DNA from: Cellulomonas sp. PhB143
GTDB taxonomy: Bacteria > Actinomycetota > Actinomycetes > Actinomycetales > Cellulomonadaceae
DNA: 64,000 bases
Assembly: GCF_003752595.1 (NCBI RefSeq)
Contig: NZ_RKIJ01000012.1
Location: 62,001 to 126,000 of the forward strand
Direction of reading: 5' to 3'
The position numbers and the translations under genes are program-made. Of this stretch, positions 34,378 through 46,743 are shown in pieces; position 1 is the stretch's first letter; every line of letters begins with the position of its first letter. The notes beneath the pieces were generated by a model. That model saw only the letters and a list, made by a program, of their open reading frames with translations. It made no database searches and had not been told where the DNA came from.

Positions 34378-34749
34378 TCACCAGACGGGCGCGCCCACCT
34401 GCTTGGGCGACGGGCCGAACCGGTTGGGGCCCGGCGTGCTGTCGCTGACGTAGAAGACGAGCAGCACGATGGTGCCGACGATCGGGATCAGGCCGATGAG
34501 GATCCACCAGCCCGTGCGGTCGGTGTCGTGCAGGCGCCGGACGGCGACCGCGAGGCTCGGCAGGATCAAGGCCAGGAGGACCAGCCCGGTGAGGAGGCCG
34601 CCCGTCCCGAGGACGTTGTCCACGATGCCGACGACGATCTCGACGATGATCACGGCGAGGTAGAAGAACCAGTACTCGGAACGGCGGGCGCGCCCGCTGA
34701 AACCGGCGTACTGGGAGAGGACGGAACGCACGGCGTCGCCGAACGACAT
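34378..34749 (-). CDS. DUF805 small membrane protein
   Basis: The 123-residue protein has three or four helices and the DUF805 marks: MSFGDAVRSVLSQYAGFSGRARRSEYWFF (shown here as a general N-terminal pattern), VRRLHDTDRTGWWILI and a polar C-terminus with PGPNRFGPSPK. The function of DUF805 proteins is unknown. ATG 34749 is chosen since it has a weak AGGTGG site and matches family starts; a GTG three codons upstream is also possible. Confidence 0.85.
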   Translation of the reverse strand: MSFGDAVRSVLSQYAGFSGRARRSEYWFFYLAVIIVEIVVGIVDNVLGTGGLLTGLVLLALILPSLAVAVRRLHDTDRTGWWILIGLIPIVGTIVLLVFYVSDSTPGPNRFGPSPKQVGAPVW

Positions 34750-34839
34750 GATGGCCACCTGGGGCTCGAAGGAACTGACGCCCGCGATCGTAGGGCCTGC
34801 CGGCCGCCGCGCACAGGCCCCCGCGGGTGAAACGGCCGG

Positions 34840-35994
34840 TCAGGCCCGCTCGAGCAGCGTGAGCACCTCGGCGTGCCCCGTCTGCGGGAACATGTCGAAC
34901 ACCTGCCCGCGCACCGGGCGCAGGGTCGCCATCGCGTCGAGGTCGCGGGCGAGGCTCTGGGGGTTGCAGCTCGAGTAGACGACGCGCCGCACGCCGGAGC
35001 GCTCCAGGCGCTCCGCCAGCTCGGGCCCGAGCCCGCGCCGCGGCGGGTTGACGATCACCAGGTCGGGGGCGGCCACGCCGTCGTCCGCCCGCAGGTCCGT
35101 CCAGGTGCCCGACGACGTGGCGTCGCCCGCGGAGAACGTCACCCCCGCGAGCCCCGCGTCGTGCGCGCTGAGCCGCGCGCTCGCGACCGCCTCGGCGCTG
35201 ACCTCGATGCCCGTCACCTCCCGTCCCGGCCCCGCGACGTGCAGCGCGAACCCGCCGACCCCGCAGTACAGGTCCCAGACCCGGGCGGGGGCGGCGGCGT
35301 CCACCCAGGACCGCGCCTGGCGGTAGAGCGCCGCGGCGACCTCGGTGTTGGTCTGGAAGAACGACTGCGGCCGCAGGTGCAGGTCGAGCCCGTTCACCCG
35401 CATGCGCAGCGACTGCGCCTCGGTGAGCGCGATCTCCCGCTCGCCCTCGAGGACCGCGCGGTGCTCGGGCAGAAGGTTGACCGACGCGACCGCGAGCGGC
35501 GCGACGCCGGCGAGCCGGCCCGTCAGCCACCCCAGGTGCTTGCGCAGGCGGGCGACCGGCTCCTGCGAGCGCAGCACGAACCGGACCATCAGCTCCCCGT
35601 CCGGGGACTCGGTCACGAGCAGGTGCTTGAGCTCGCCGCGGCGCGCCGGGACGTCGTACGGCGTGAGGCGGGCGCGGGCGACGAACGCCGCCAGCACGGG
35701 CAGCGCCGCGTGGATCCCTCGGGTGTACAGGCCGCAGTCCTGCAGGTCGACGCCGTGGCCGTCCGCGTCGAGGATGCCGAGCGTCGGGGCGTCGGCCGTG
35801 CCTGCGACGACCATCTTGGCCTTGGTGCGGAACCCCGACTCCCGGCTCGCGTGGGGCGCGAGCCAGGCGAGGCCGGGGCGCTCGCCGAGCGCGTCCCGGG
35901 CGGCACGGTCCTTGTCGGCGAGCTGCGCCGCGTACGGCCGGCCCATGAGGGTGCACGAGCGGCACCGCCACGCGTCGAAGTAGTCGCACTGCAC
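34840..35994 (-). CDS. rlmC: 23S rRNA (uracil(747)-C5)-methyltransferase RlmC
   Basis: This 384-residue SAM-dependent RNA methyltransferase has the iron-sulphur cysteines C3, C11, C14 and C87. It contains FFQTNTEVAAALY, the SAM-binding VWDLYCGVGGFALH, VNPPRRGLG and the catalytic YSSCNP (Cys 343). Lack of a TRAM domain and the N-terminal MQCDYFDAWRCRSC pattern point to RlmC (RumB) rather than RlmD. GTG 35994 is required to keep the first cysteine. Confidence 0.92.
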   Translation of the reverse strand: MQCDYFDAWRCRSCTLMGRPYAAQLADKDRAARDALGERPGLAWLAPHASRESGFRTKAKMVVAGTADAPTLGILDADGHGVDLQDCGLYTRGIHAALPVLAAFVARARLTPYDVPARRGELKHLLVTESPDGELMVRFVLRSQEPVARLRKHLGWLTGRLAGVAPLAVASVNLLPEHRAVLEGEREIALTEAQSLRMRVNGLDLHLRPQSFFQTNTEVAAALYRQARSWVDAAAPARVWDLYCGVGGFALHVAGPGREVTGIEVSAEAVASARLSAHDAGLAGVTFSAGDATSSGTWTDLRADDGVAAPDLVIVNPPRRGLGPELAERLERSGVRRVVYSSCNPQSLARDLDAMATLRPVRGQVFDMFPQTGHAEVLTLLERA

Positions 35995-36072
35995 GACCCG
36001 AGCCTATGCCGGGCCGTGCAGTGCGAGGTCCTTCCTGGTCGGTCGCGGCTCACCGTCAGCCGCGACCCGGCG

Positions 36073-40449
<4,377 letters not shown>

Positions 40450-40495
40450 TCAACCGCGCAACCGGAGCACGCCCGGGGCCGCTGCGGCGCTGCCG

Positions 40496-41656
40496 TCAGG
40501 TGGTCGCGCCCGCGGTCCCGGGCTCCTCGGGCTCCGCCGCCGCCGGCCCCGTCGGCCCCGTCGGCCCCTCCGCAGCGCGGACGCTCTCGCCGTCGTCCGT
40601 GCTCCCCGGCTCCGGGTCGCGCGCGTCCGGGTCCCCCGAGAGCCAGCGGAGCCATCCGCTGCTCGGGTCGGGCTCGAGGATGAACGAGCGCACGAGCAGG
40701 GTGAGCGGGATCGCGAGGATCGCGCCGAGCGGGCCGATGATGAACGTCCAGAACACCACGGACATGAAGCTCAGCGTCAGGCTCAGGCTCACCGTGTCGG
40801 CCACGAACTTGGGCTGCACCAGCACCTGGAGCACCACGTTGACGACGCAGTAGAGCGCGATCACCGCGACGGCCAGCGGCCAGCCGCCGACGACCAGCGC
40901 CATGACGGCGGGCGGCACGAGGCCGAGGATGAAGCCGATGTTCGGCACGAAGTTCGTGACGAACGCGAGGATCGCCCAGACGGCCGGCGCCGGGACGCCG
41001 AGCGCCCACAGGGCGAGCCCGTCGATCACCGCGACGATCGCACCGAAGGTCGCGTTGACCACGAAGTAGCGCCGGACGCCGACGTTGTAGGCCGCGGCCC
41101 GCGCGATGACCGGACCGCGGGTCAGCCCGAAGGTCTGTCCCGCGGTGCCGTACCGGGCGGCGTCGGCCGCCATGAAGATCGCGTAGCCGAGGATGAAGAA
41201 GAACGCTCCGCCGATCGAGAAGACCATCCCGCTGACCGACGTCGCGATGGCCAGCAGCCGCGTCGGGTCGAAGAAGTCGGTCACGTACCCGGCGATGTCG
41301 CCCTGCACGCCGAACGACTGCAGGGTGTCGTCGAGGTCGTTCACGGTCTGGGTCAGCTGGGGCAGGTAGTCGCCCACCAGGCCGCCGAACTTCACGCCCG
41401 CGTACACGAGCATCGCGAGCAGGACCGCGAGGATCAGGTAGGCGGCCACGATCACCACGGTCGTCGCGAGCCACCGCGGCCAGCCGCGCGCCTCGAGCGG
41501 CACCTGCAGCGGCATGACGATGATGACGATGACCGCCGCGAGCAGCAGCGGGCCGAGGATCCCGCTGGCGACGTGGACGCCAGCGAGGACGACGACGGCC
41601 GCCGCCAGGCTCAGCAGCGTGCGGGTGGCGGGCGTCAGGCCCTGGGGCGAGCTCAT
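40496..41656 (-). CDS. AI-2E family transporter (TqsA/PerM-like)
   Basis: This 386-residue protein has about eight helices and the family pattern: two N-terminal hairpins, a polar central segment (YLPQLTQTVNDLDDTLQSFG), then VRRYFVVNATFGAIVAVIDGLALW, NFVPNIGFILGLVPPAVMAL and VVFWTFIIGPLGAILAIPLTLL. The substrate in most members is not known to be AI-2. ATG 41656 has GAGGAG seven bases upstream. The C-terminus is acidic and disordered. It follows the DUF4097 gene by 107 bases. Confidence 0.87.
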   Translation of the reverse strand: MSSPQGLTPATRTLLSLAAAVVVLAGVHVASGILGPLLLAAVIVIIVMPLQVPLEARGWPRWLATTVVIVAAYLILAVLLAMLVYAGVKFGGLVGDYLPQLTQTVNDLDDTLQSFGVQGDIAGYVTDFFDPTRLLAIATSVSGMVFSIGGAFFFILGYAIFMAADAARYGTAGQTFGLTRGPVIARAAAYNVGVRRYFVVNATFGAIVAVIDGLALWALGVPAPAVWAILAFVTNFVPNIGFILGLVPPAVMALVVGGWPLAVAVIALYCVVNVVLQVLVQPKFVADTVSLSLTLSFMSVVFWTFIIGPLGAILAIPLTLLVRSFILEPDPSSGWLRWLSGDPDARDPEPGSTDDGESVRAAEGPTGPTGPAAAEPEEPGTAGATT

Positions 41657-41763
41657 CGGCGTGCTCCTCGTCGGTGGCGTGCTCTCGGCGTGCGGTCTGC
41701 GGCGTTCGGGGGTCATGATCCACCACCCGTTGCCCCGGCGCGCCCGACGGCGCGGCGCGCGCC

Positions 41764-42633
41764 TCAGTCCAGGTAGGTCACGTCCCCGTTCGAGGTGCTG
41801 ATCCGCACCCGAACCGGCGCCGAGGGGTCGGTGGCGCCCTCGACGGTCCGCTCGCCGTTCGAGGTCTCGATGGTCAGCACGACCGGGTGGCCCGCTCCCC
41901 GCACGGTGATGTCGCCGTTGCTGGACTCCGCGTCGACGTCGCCCGCCACGTCGTCGACGTCCACGCGGCCGTTGCTCGTCTCGAGCACCGCGTCCCCCGT
42001 GACGCCGGAGACGTCGATCGCGCCGTTGCTCGAGCGCGCGTCGAGGTTCCCGTCGACGTCGCCGGCCTGGACCCGGCCGTTGCTCGTCTCGACGGTCGTG
42101 TCGCCCACGACGTCGGAGACCTCGACGCGGCCGTCGCTCGTGCTCAGGCGGGTCCGCCCGACGAGCCCCGAGGCGCGCACCGCGCCGCTCGAGCTGTGCA
42201 CCACCACCTCGGTGCGCTCGGGGACGACGACGTCCAGCGAGCCCCGGCACACGCCGCTCGACGGCCACCAGCCGCACTCGTGCGAGACCACGAGCCGGTC
42301 GCCCGCGGCCTCGGCCGAGTACGTCGGGCCGCTGAACCCCGAGCGCGCGGTGCTCTCGACCGACACCCCGGTCTCGTCGGCGCCGCCGCGCACCGTGACG
42401 TGGCCGTCGGCGACGAGCTCGACGACGGGCGCCGCGGCATAGGAACGGGTCGCGGACGTCGACGTCGCCGACGCCCAGTCCGCGAGCTGGAACCCGCCCC
42501 ACGCGAGGAGCAGGACGCCGACGGTGCCGCCCAGCCACGCGAGCGCGCGGGCCCCCGGGCCGCGCCGCGGCGGGCCGGCGGGCTCCCGTGGCGGCGCGGC
42601 GGCGGCCGGCGTCTGGTCCTGGGTCGCGGTCAT
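41764..42633 (-). CDS. DUF4097 beta-helix membrane-anchored protein
   Basis: This 289-residue protein has one membrane helix (about 30-50) and an external domain of short repeated strands of the type TSNGRV, SSNGAI, TSNGRV, SSNGDI spaced by 18-20 residues. This is the DUF4097/DUF4098 adhesin-like beta-helix. ATG 42633 overlaps the stop of the response regulator (ATGA). Such genes commonly sit with two-component or anti-sigma systems at the envelope; a molecular role is not established. Two cysteines (HECGWW and GVCRG) could form a disulphide outside the cell. Confidence 0.82.
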   Translation of the reverse strand: MTATQDQTPAAAAPPREPAGPPRRGPGARALAWLGGTVGVLLLAWGGFQLADWASATSTSATRSYAAAPVVELVADGHVTVRGGADETGVSVESTARSGFSGPTYSAEAAGDRLVVSHECGWWPSSGVCRGSLDVVVPERTEVVVHSSSGAVRASGLVGRTRLSTSDGRVEVSDVVGDTTVETSNGRVQAGDVDGNLDARSSNGAIDVSGVTGDAVLETSNGRVDVDDVAGDVDAESSNGDITVRGAGHPVVLTIETSNGERTVEGATDPSAPVRVRISTSNGDVTYLD

Positions 42634-43346
42634 GGCTTCGCCCCGTTCGTGGGTCGGTCCTCCAGCCAGCGCAGGACGGCGAGCACCCGGCGGTGGTCGT
42701 CCGAGTCCGGCGGCAGCCCGAGCTTGGTCAGGATGGAGGTGACGTGCTTCTCGACGGCGGCGAGGCCCACGACGAGGCGCTCCGCGATCGCACCGTTCGA
42801 GCGGCCCTCGGCCATGAGGCCCAGCACGTCCCGCTCGCGCGGCGTCAGCACCTCGAGCCCCGAGCGCCGGGTGCGGGCCAGGATCTGCGCGACGACGTCC
42901 GGGTCGATCACCGTGCCGCCGCCGGCCACGCGGTGCAGCGCGTCGAGGAACTCGTCGACGTCCGCCACGCGGTCCTTGAGCACGTACCCGAGCCCGCGCA
43001 CGTCGCCCGCGAAGAGCTCGGTCGCGTAGCGCTGCTCGACGTACTGGGACAGCACGAGCACGGGCAGGCGCGGGTACAGGCTGCGCAGGTGGACGGCGGC
43101 GCGCAGGCCCTCGTCGGTGTGGGTCGGCGGCATCCGGACGTCGGTGACGACGACGTCGGCCGGCAGGGCGAGGTCCTCCGGGTCCGGGTCGGGGTCCGCG
43201 TCCGCGGCGCACCAGCTGCCCGGGCCGAGGGCGGCGACGAGGTCGTCGGCCGTCGTGTAGCCGGTCACCTCGTGACCCTCGGCGCGCAGGAGCCGGGTCA
43301 GGCCGTCGAGCAGGAGGACCGAGTCCTCGGCGATCACGATGCGCAC
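42630..43346 (-). CDS. NarL/LuxR-type response regulator
   Basis: This 238-residue protein has a receiver domain (VRIVIAEDSVLLLDGL, phospho-Asp in VVVTDVRMP, Lys in VLKDRVAD) and a C-terminal LuxR helix-turn-helix (LTPRERDVLGLMAEGRSNGA, then AAVEKHVTSILTKL). An acidic DPDPDPED insert precedes the phospho-acceptor strand. The GTG start overlaps the kinase gene by 13 bases. It probably controls this kinase-regulator-DUF4097 operon. Confidence 0.92.
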   Translation of the reverse strand: MRIVIAEDSVLLLDGLTRLLRAEGHEVTGYTTADDLVAALGPGSWCAADADPDPDPEDLALPADVVVTDVRMPPTHTDEGLRAAVHLRSLYPRLPVLVLSQYVEQRYATELFAGDVRGLGYVLKDRVADVDEFLDALHRVAGGGTVIDPDVVAQILARTRRSGLEVLTPRERDVLGLMAEGRSNGAIAERLVVGLAAVEKHVTSILTKLGLPPDSDDHRRVLAVLRWLEDRPTNGAKP

Positions 43347-44752
43347 GGGAGCTCCACGGTCAGTCGGGTGCCCCGGCCCTCGGGGCTGGTCAGGTCGACG
43401 GCGCCGTCGAGCGCCGCGACGCGGCTGCGCAGCCCGTCGAGACCCGAGCCGGGCGCCGAGCGGGCGCCCCCCCGGCCGTCGTCGGTCACGACGACCCGCA
43501 GGCGGGCGACGGCGCCGTCCCCGTCGGGGAGGACGACGCTCGCCTCGACCCGCGCCGCGCGCGCCTCGGCGTGCTTGGCGACGTTGGTCAGCGCCTCGGC
43601 CACCACGAAGTACGCGGCCGCCTGGGCGCCGGGCGCCGCCCGGCCGAGCGACGCGGCGTCGGGCACGACGACGGTGACGGGGACCGGGCTGCGCGCGGCG
43701 AGCGCCGAGAGGGCCGCGTCGAGGCCGCGGTCCGTGAGCACGGCGGGGTGGATGCCGCGCACGAGGTCGCGCAGCTCGGCGAGCGTCTCCTTGACCTCGC
43801 GGTGGGCGTGGTCGAGCGCCGCGACCGCCGACTGCGGGTCGCGCGCGGCGGCCCGGCGGGCGGTGCCGAGCTCGACCCCCAGGGCGACGAGACGCTGCTG
43901 GGCGCCGTCGTGCAGGTCGCGCTCGATGCGGCGGCGCTCCGCGTTGGCCGCGTCGACGGCGCGGGTGCGGGTCTCGGTGAGCGTCACGGCACGGCCCTCC
44001 GCGGCGGCGGCCGCCCGCCGCGCCGCCCGCGCGGCCGCGAGCGCCGCGTCCCGCTCCGAGGGGCCGAGCATGGCCCGCGCCATCCGGACATGGCGCAGCG
44101 CGGCGCCCTGCGCCGCGAGGCACGACATCCAGGCGAGGACGACGCCGACGAGCGCCGCCGCCGTCGCCACGACCGGGTAGGGCGCGTCGAACCAGCCAGC
44201 GACGTTGGTCCCCCGCCCGTAGAGGGGGAACGCGAGCGCCGCGACGGCCCCGGAGCCGAGGCCGATGGTCAGCGCGAAGGCGAGGCACGCGACGAGCATC
44301 CCGACGAACGCGTACAGGACGTGCGCCCAGGTGCGCCCGTCCGTCGCGACGGCCCACCACGTCGTCGGGCGCCACCAGCCGGGGCGGCGCGACGGGCGGT
44401 AGAAGGGGCGGGCGATGCGCGTGCCGCACTGGGCGGCCAGCCGGGCGCGCTCGGCCGCGGCGATGCCGCGCGTCCCCATGAGCGAGAGGCCCAGGAGAGG
44501 GACGCCGACCCCGAGCGCCGGGACCAGCCCGACGGAGACGCTCACGAGGACGACGACCACGATCCCCGCCGGGAGCAGCCACACGAAGGCGACGACGACC
44601 TGTGCGAGCGCCCGCCAGCTCGCGGCGGTGACGGGGGCGAGCCAGAACCCGGCAGCCGACGCGAACGCCGGCGCGACGAGGTCGCGGTCGGCGGCGTAGG
44701 AGCCGGGGGACGCGTCGGGCAGGCCGCGGGACGCGTCGGTGGGGGCGCTCAT
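43334..44752 (-). CDS. Sensor histidine kinase, HisKA_3, with putative sensor membrane domain
   Basis: The 472-residue kinase has about four to six membrane segments (50-230), including a DUF-type sensor region with RPFYRPSRRPGWW. The phospho-acceptor motif ERRRIERDLHDGAQQRLVALGVEL is next, then the ATPase domain (EALTNVAKHAEARAARV; DDGRGGARSAPGSGLDGLRSR). The RDLHDGAQQ motif is typical of the actinobacterial NarL partner group. ATG 44752 opens the operon kinase-regulator-DUF4097. The signal is probably an envelope stress; this is inferred from the membrane sensor and partner. Confidence 0.9.
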   Translation of the reverse strand: MSAPTDASRGLPDASPGSYAADRDLVAPAFASAAGFWLAPVTAASWRALAQVVVAFVWLLPAGIVVVVLVSVSVGLVPALGVGVPLLGLSLMGTRGIAAAERARLAAQCGTRIARPFYRPSRRPGWWRPTTWWAVATDGRTWAHVLYAFVGMLVACLAFALTIGLGSGAVAALAFPLYGRGTNVAGWFDAPYPVVATAAALVGVVLAWMSCLAAQGAALRHVRMARAMLGPSERDAALAAARAARRAAAAAEGRAVTLTETRTRAVDAANAERRRIERDLHDGAQQRLVALGVELGTARRAAARDPQSAVAALDHAHREVKETLAELRDLVRGIHPAVLTDRGLDAALSALAARSPVPVTVVVPDAASLGRAAPGAQAAAYFVVAEALTNVAKHAEARAARVEASVVLPDGDGAVARLRVVVTDDGRGGARSAPGSGLDGLRSRVAALDGAVDLTSPEGRGTRLTVELPCAS

Positions 44753-44829
44753 GAGGACGAGGCTAGGCGGGCCGGGGGCCGCGCGGACACCGAGGAGACC
44801 CACCGGTCGGGGGTAGGGCAGGCCGGAGG

Positions 44830-45570
44830 TCAGCCCTGGTAGTCGTGGTACGCGTCCGTGAACGCCGCGCGGTGCGCCGCGTAGCTCTTCGCGATCCGCT
44901 GCAGCTCCGTCGTCGCGTCCTCGACGGCGCCCGCGTCGGTGCGGTCGAGGTCGGCGTCCGCGTCGGTGACGTGGCGCAGGTCGATGTCGTCCTGGTCGAT
45001 GCCGTTCTCGGCGTCCTGCAGGGCGATCTCGGGGTCGGTGGCGTAGTGCTCGACGGTGTACGAGTGGTCGTCGAGGAGCGCGTGGGCCTTCTTCTTCTCG
45101 TGCTTCGCGTCCGCGAGCGCGTCGTCGTACCCGGCCGCCGCGGCGTCGCCCCGGCCGTGCTCGGCCTCCGCGAGCTCGGCGTCCATCTCGTCGGAGATCG
45201 CCTGGGCGGTGCTGATCGACGAGGTCAGGGAGTCGTTCGCGGCCTGGAGGGCGTCGGTGCCGTCGGCCGCGGTCAGGGCTTCCGGCGCCTGCGTGAGCTG
45301 CTTCGTCGAGGCGAGCGTCGCGTCGATCCGGGCCGAGAGGTCCTCGCTCACGGCGCCCTCCTGCTGGACGGCCTGCAGCCGGGTGTAGGAGTCGCCGACG
45401 TGGTCGAGCAGGTCCTGGTACTGCTGCACGAGCGCCGCGTCCGTCGAGGCCGCGGCGCTCGGGTCGGGGGCCGCGGCGTCGTCCGACCCGCACCCGGCGA
45501 GCGTCCCGCCGAGGGCGAGGCCGAGGGCGAGCGCGAGCGACGCCCGTCGGACGGCGGGACTGCGGCTCAT
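44830..45570 (-). CDS. Lipoprotein of unknown function, helical
   Basis: This 246-residue protein has a lipoprotein signal with lipobox LAGC (Cys 27), then GSDDAAAPDPSAAAS. The mature part is acidic and mostly helical (DALQAANDSLTSSISTAQAI, then HEKKKAHALLDD), perhaps a coiled-coil bundle. Family not recognised. ATG 45570 has GAGGAG upstream. It is 77 bases before the sensor kinase in the same direction, so it could serve as an external part of that system. Confidence 0.7.
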   Translation of the reverse strand: MSRSPAVRRASLALALGLALGGTLAGCGSDDAAAPDPSAAASTDAALVQQYQDLLDHVGDSYTRLQAVQQEGAVSEDLSARIDATLASTKQLTQAPEALTAADGTDALQAANDSLTSSISTAQAISDEMDAELAEAEHGRGDAAAAGYDDALADAKHEKKKAHALLDDHSYTVEHYATDPEIALQDAENGIDQDDIDLRHVTDADADLDRTDAGAVEDATTELQRIAKSYAAHRAAFTDAYHDYQG

Positions 45571-45675
45571 CGGTTCTCCTCGGTCGCTCGGGTGCCGGCG
45601 CGAGCCACCGTACATGCCGGCCGCGCCCCGATAGGGTGCAGGTCATCACCGCCCCTGCTCGAGGAGGAGCACCCC

Positions 45676-46650
45676 GTGCCGCGAGTCACCAGCGCCGACG
45701 TCGCCCGTGCGAGCGGCGTCTCGCGGACGACGGTCAGCTACGTCCTCAACGGGCTCGGGCCGTCCGACGGCGTCTCCGTCTCCCGCGAGACCCGCGCGCG
45801 GGTCCAGGCGGTCGCGGCGGAGCTGGGGTACGCGCCGTCGGCCGCCGCCCGCACCCTGCGCCGGGGGCGCAGCGACCTCGTCGTGTGCGTGCTCCCGGAC
45901 TGGCCCGTGGGGCCGACCGTCGAGACCATGCTCGACCACCTGACCGACGCGCTCGCCGCCCGGGGCCTGTTCGTCCTGGTCCACCACCACCGCGACTCGC
46001 GCCCCCTCGCGGAGCTGTGGCGCGCCGTGACGCCACGCGCCGCGGTGGGCCTGGCGCCGTTCGCCGAGCAGGACGTCCGGGCGATGCAGCAGGCCGGGAT
46101 CCAGGTCGTCGGCGCCGGCGAGGAGTCGCGCCAGGCGTTCGACGCCGGGCAGCAGCACCTCGGGCGGCTGCAGGCGGCGCACCTCGCGGACGCGGGGCAC
46201 CGGCGGCTGGCCTATGCCACGTCCGACGACGCACGGCTGGCCGGGTTCGTCGCCCAGCGGCTGGCGGGCGTGCGCGCGTGGTGCGCCGAGCACGGGCTGC
46301 CCGCGCCGGTCGCGGGTCCCGTGGCCGCGGACGTGCCCGCCGCCGAGGCGGTCGGCGGCTGGCGCCGCGCGGGGGTGACCGGGGTCGCCGCGTACAACGA
46401 CGACGTCGCCCTCGCCGTCCTCGCCGGGGCGCACGCCCGCGGCGTCGTCGTGCCGCAGGAGCTCGCCGTGCTCGGGGTCGACGACGTGCCCGCGTCCCGG
46501 CTCTCGACGCCGCCGCTGACCACGGTCGCCCAGCCCGCCGCGGCGCAGTCCGAGCACCTCGCGCGGGTGGTCCTCGCCGAGCTCGACGGCGTCGAGGCGC
46601 CCGGGTGGCCGGACGACCCGGTGCGCATCGTGGCGCGCGGCACGGTCTGA
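45676..46650 (+). CDS. LacI-family transcriptional regulator
   Basis: The 324-residue protein begins with the LacI helix-turn-helix (VTSADVARASGVSRTTVSYVLNG) and the hinge (GYAPSAAARTLRRGRSDLV), followed by a periplasmic-binding-like sugar domain with TGVAAYNDDVALAVL and LAVLGVDDVPASRLSTPPLTTV. GTG 45676 has GAGGAGG upstream. It is convergent with the beta-helix protein gene and not next to a sugar operon; its target may be that secreted gene or the GH2. The inducer is unknown. Confidence 0.87.
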   Translation: MPRVTSADVARASGVSRTTVSYVLNGLGPSDGVSVSRETRARVQAVAAELGYAPSAAARTLRRGRSDLVVCVLPDWPVGPTVETMLDHLTDALAARGLFVLVHHHRDSRPLAELWRAVTPRAAVGLAPFAEQDVRAMQQAGIQVVGAGEESRQAFDAGQQHLGRLQAAHLADAGHRRLAYATSDDARLAGFVAQRLAGVRAWCAEHGLPAPVAGPVAADVPAAEAVGGWRRAGVTGVAAYNDDVALAVLAGAHARGVVVPQELAVLGVDDVPASRLSTPPLTTVAQPAAAQSEHLARVVLAELDGVEAPGWPDDPVRIVARGTV

Positions 46651-46652
46651 CC

Positions 46653-46718
46653 CCGCCGAGAAGTCGAACTCGGCCCCTGATTCCGAAGTATCCGGGGCCG
46701 AGTTCGACGTCTCGGCGG
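46653..46718. repeat. Dispersed palindrome, subfamily A, copy 3 (terminator-like)
   Basis: A 66-bp palindrome starts 2 bases after the LacI gene stop, between convergent genes. The left arm has GAACTC and the right arm GAGTTC where other copies have GAATTC, a compensated change. The centre GATTCCGAAGTATC has more mismatches than other copies. Confidence 0.85.
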
Positions 46719-46743
46719 GCCCGAGCCGGGCCGGGACCGGGCG

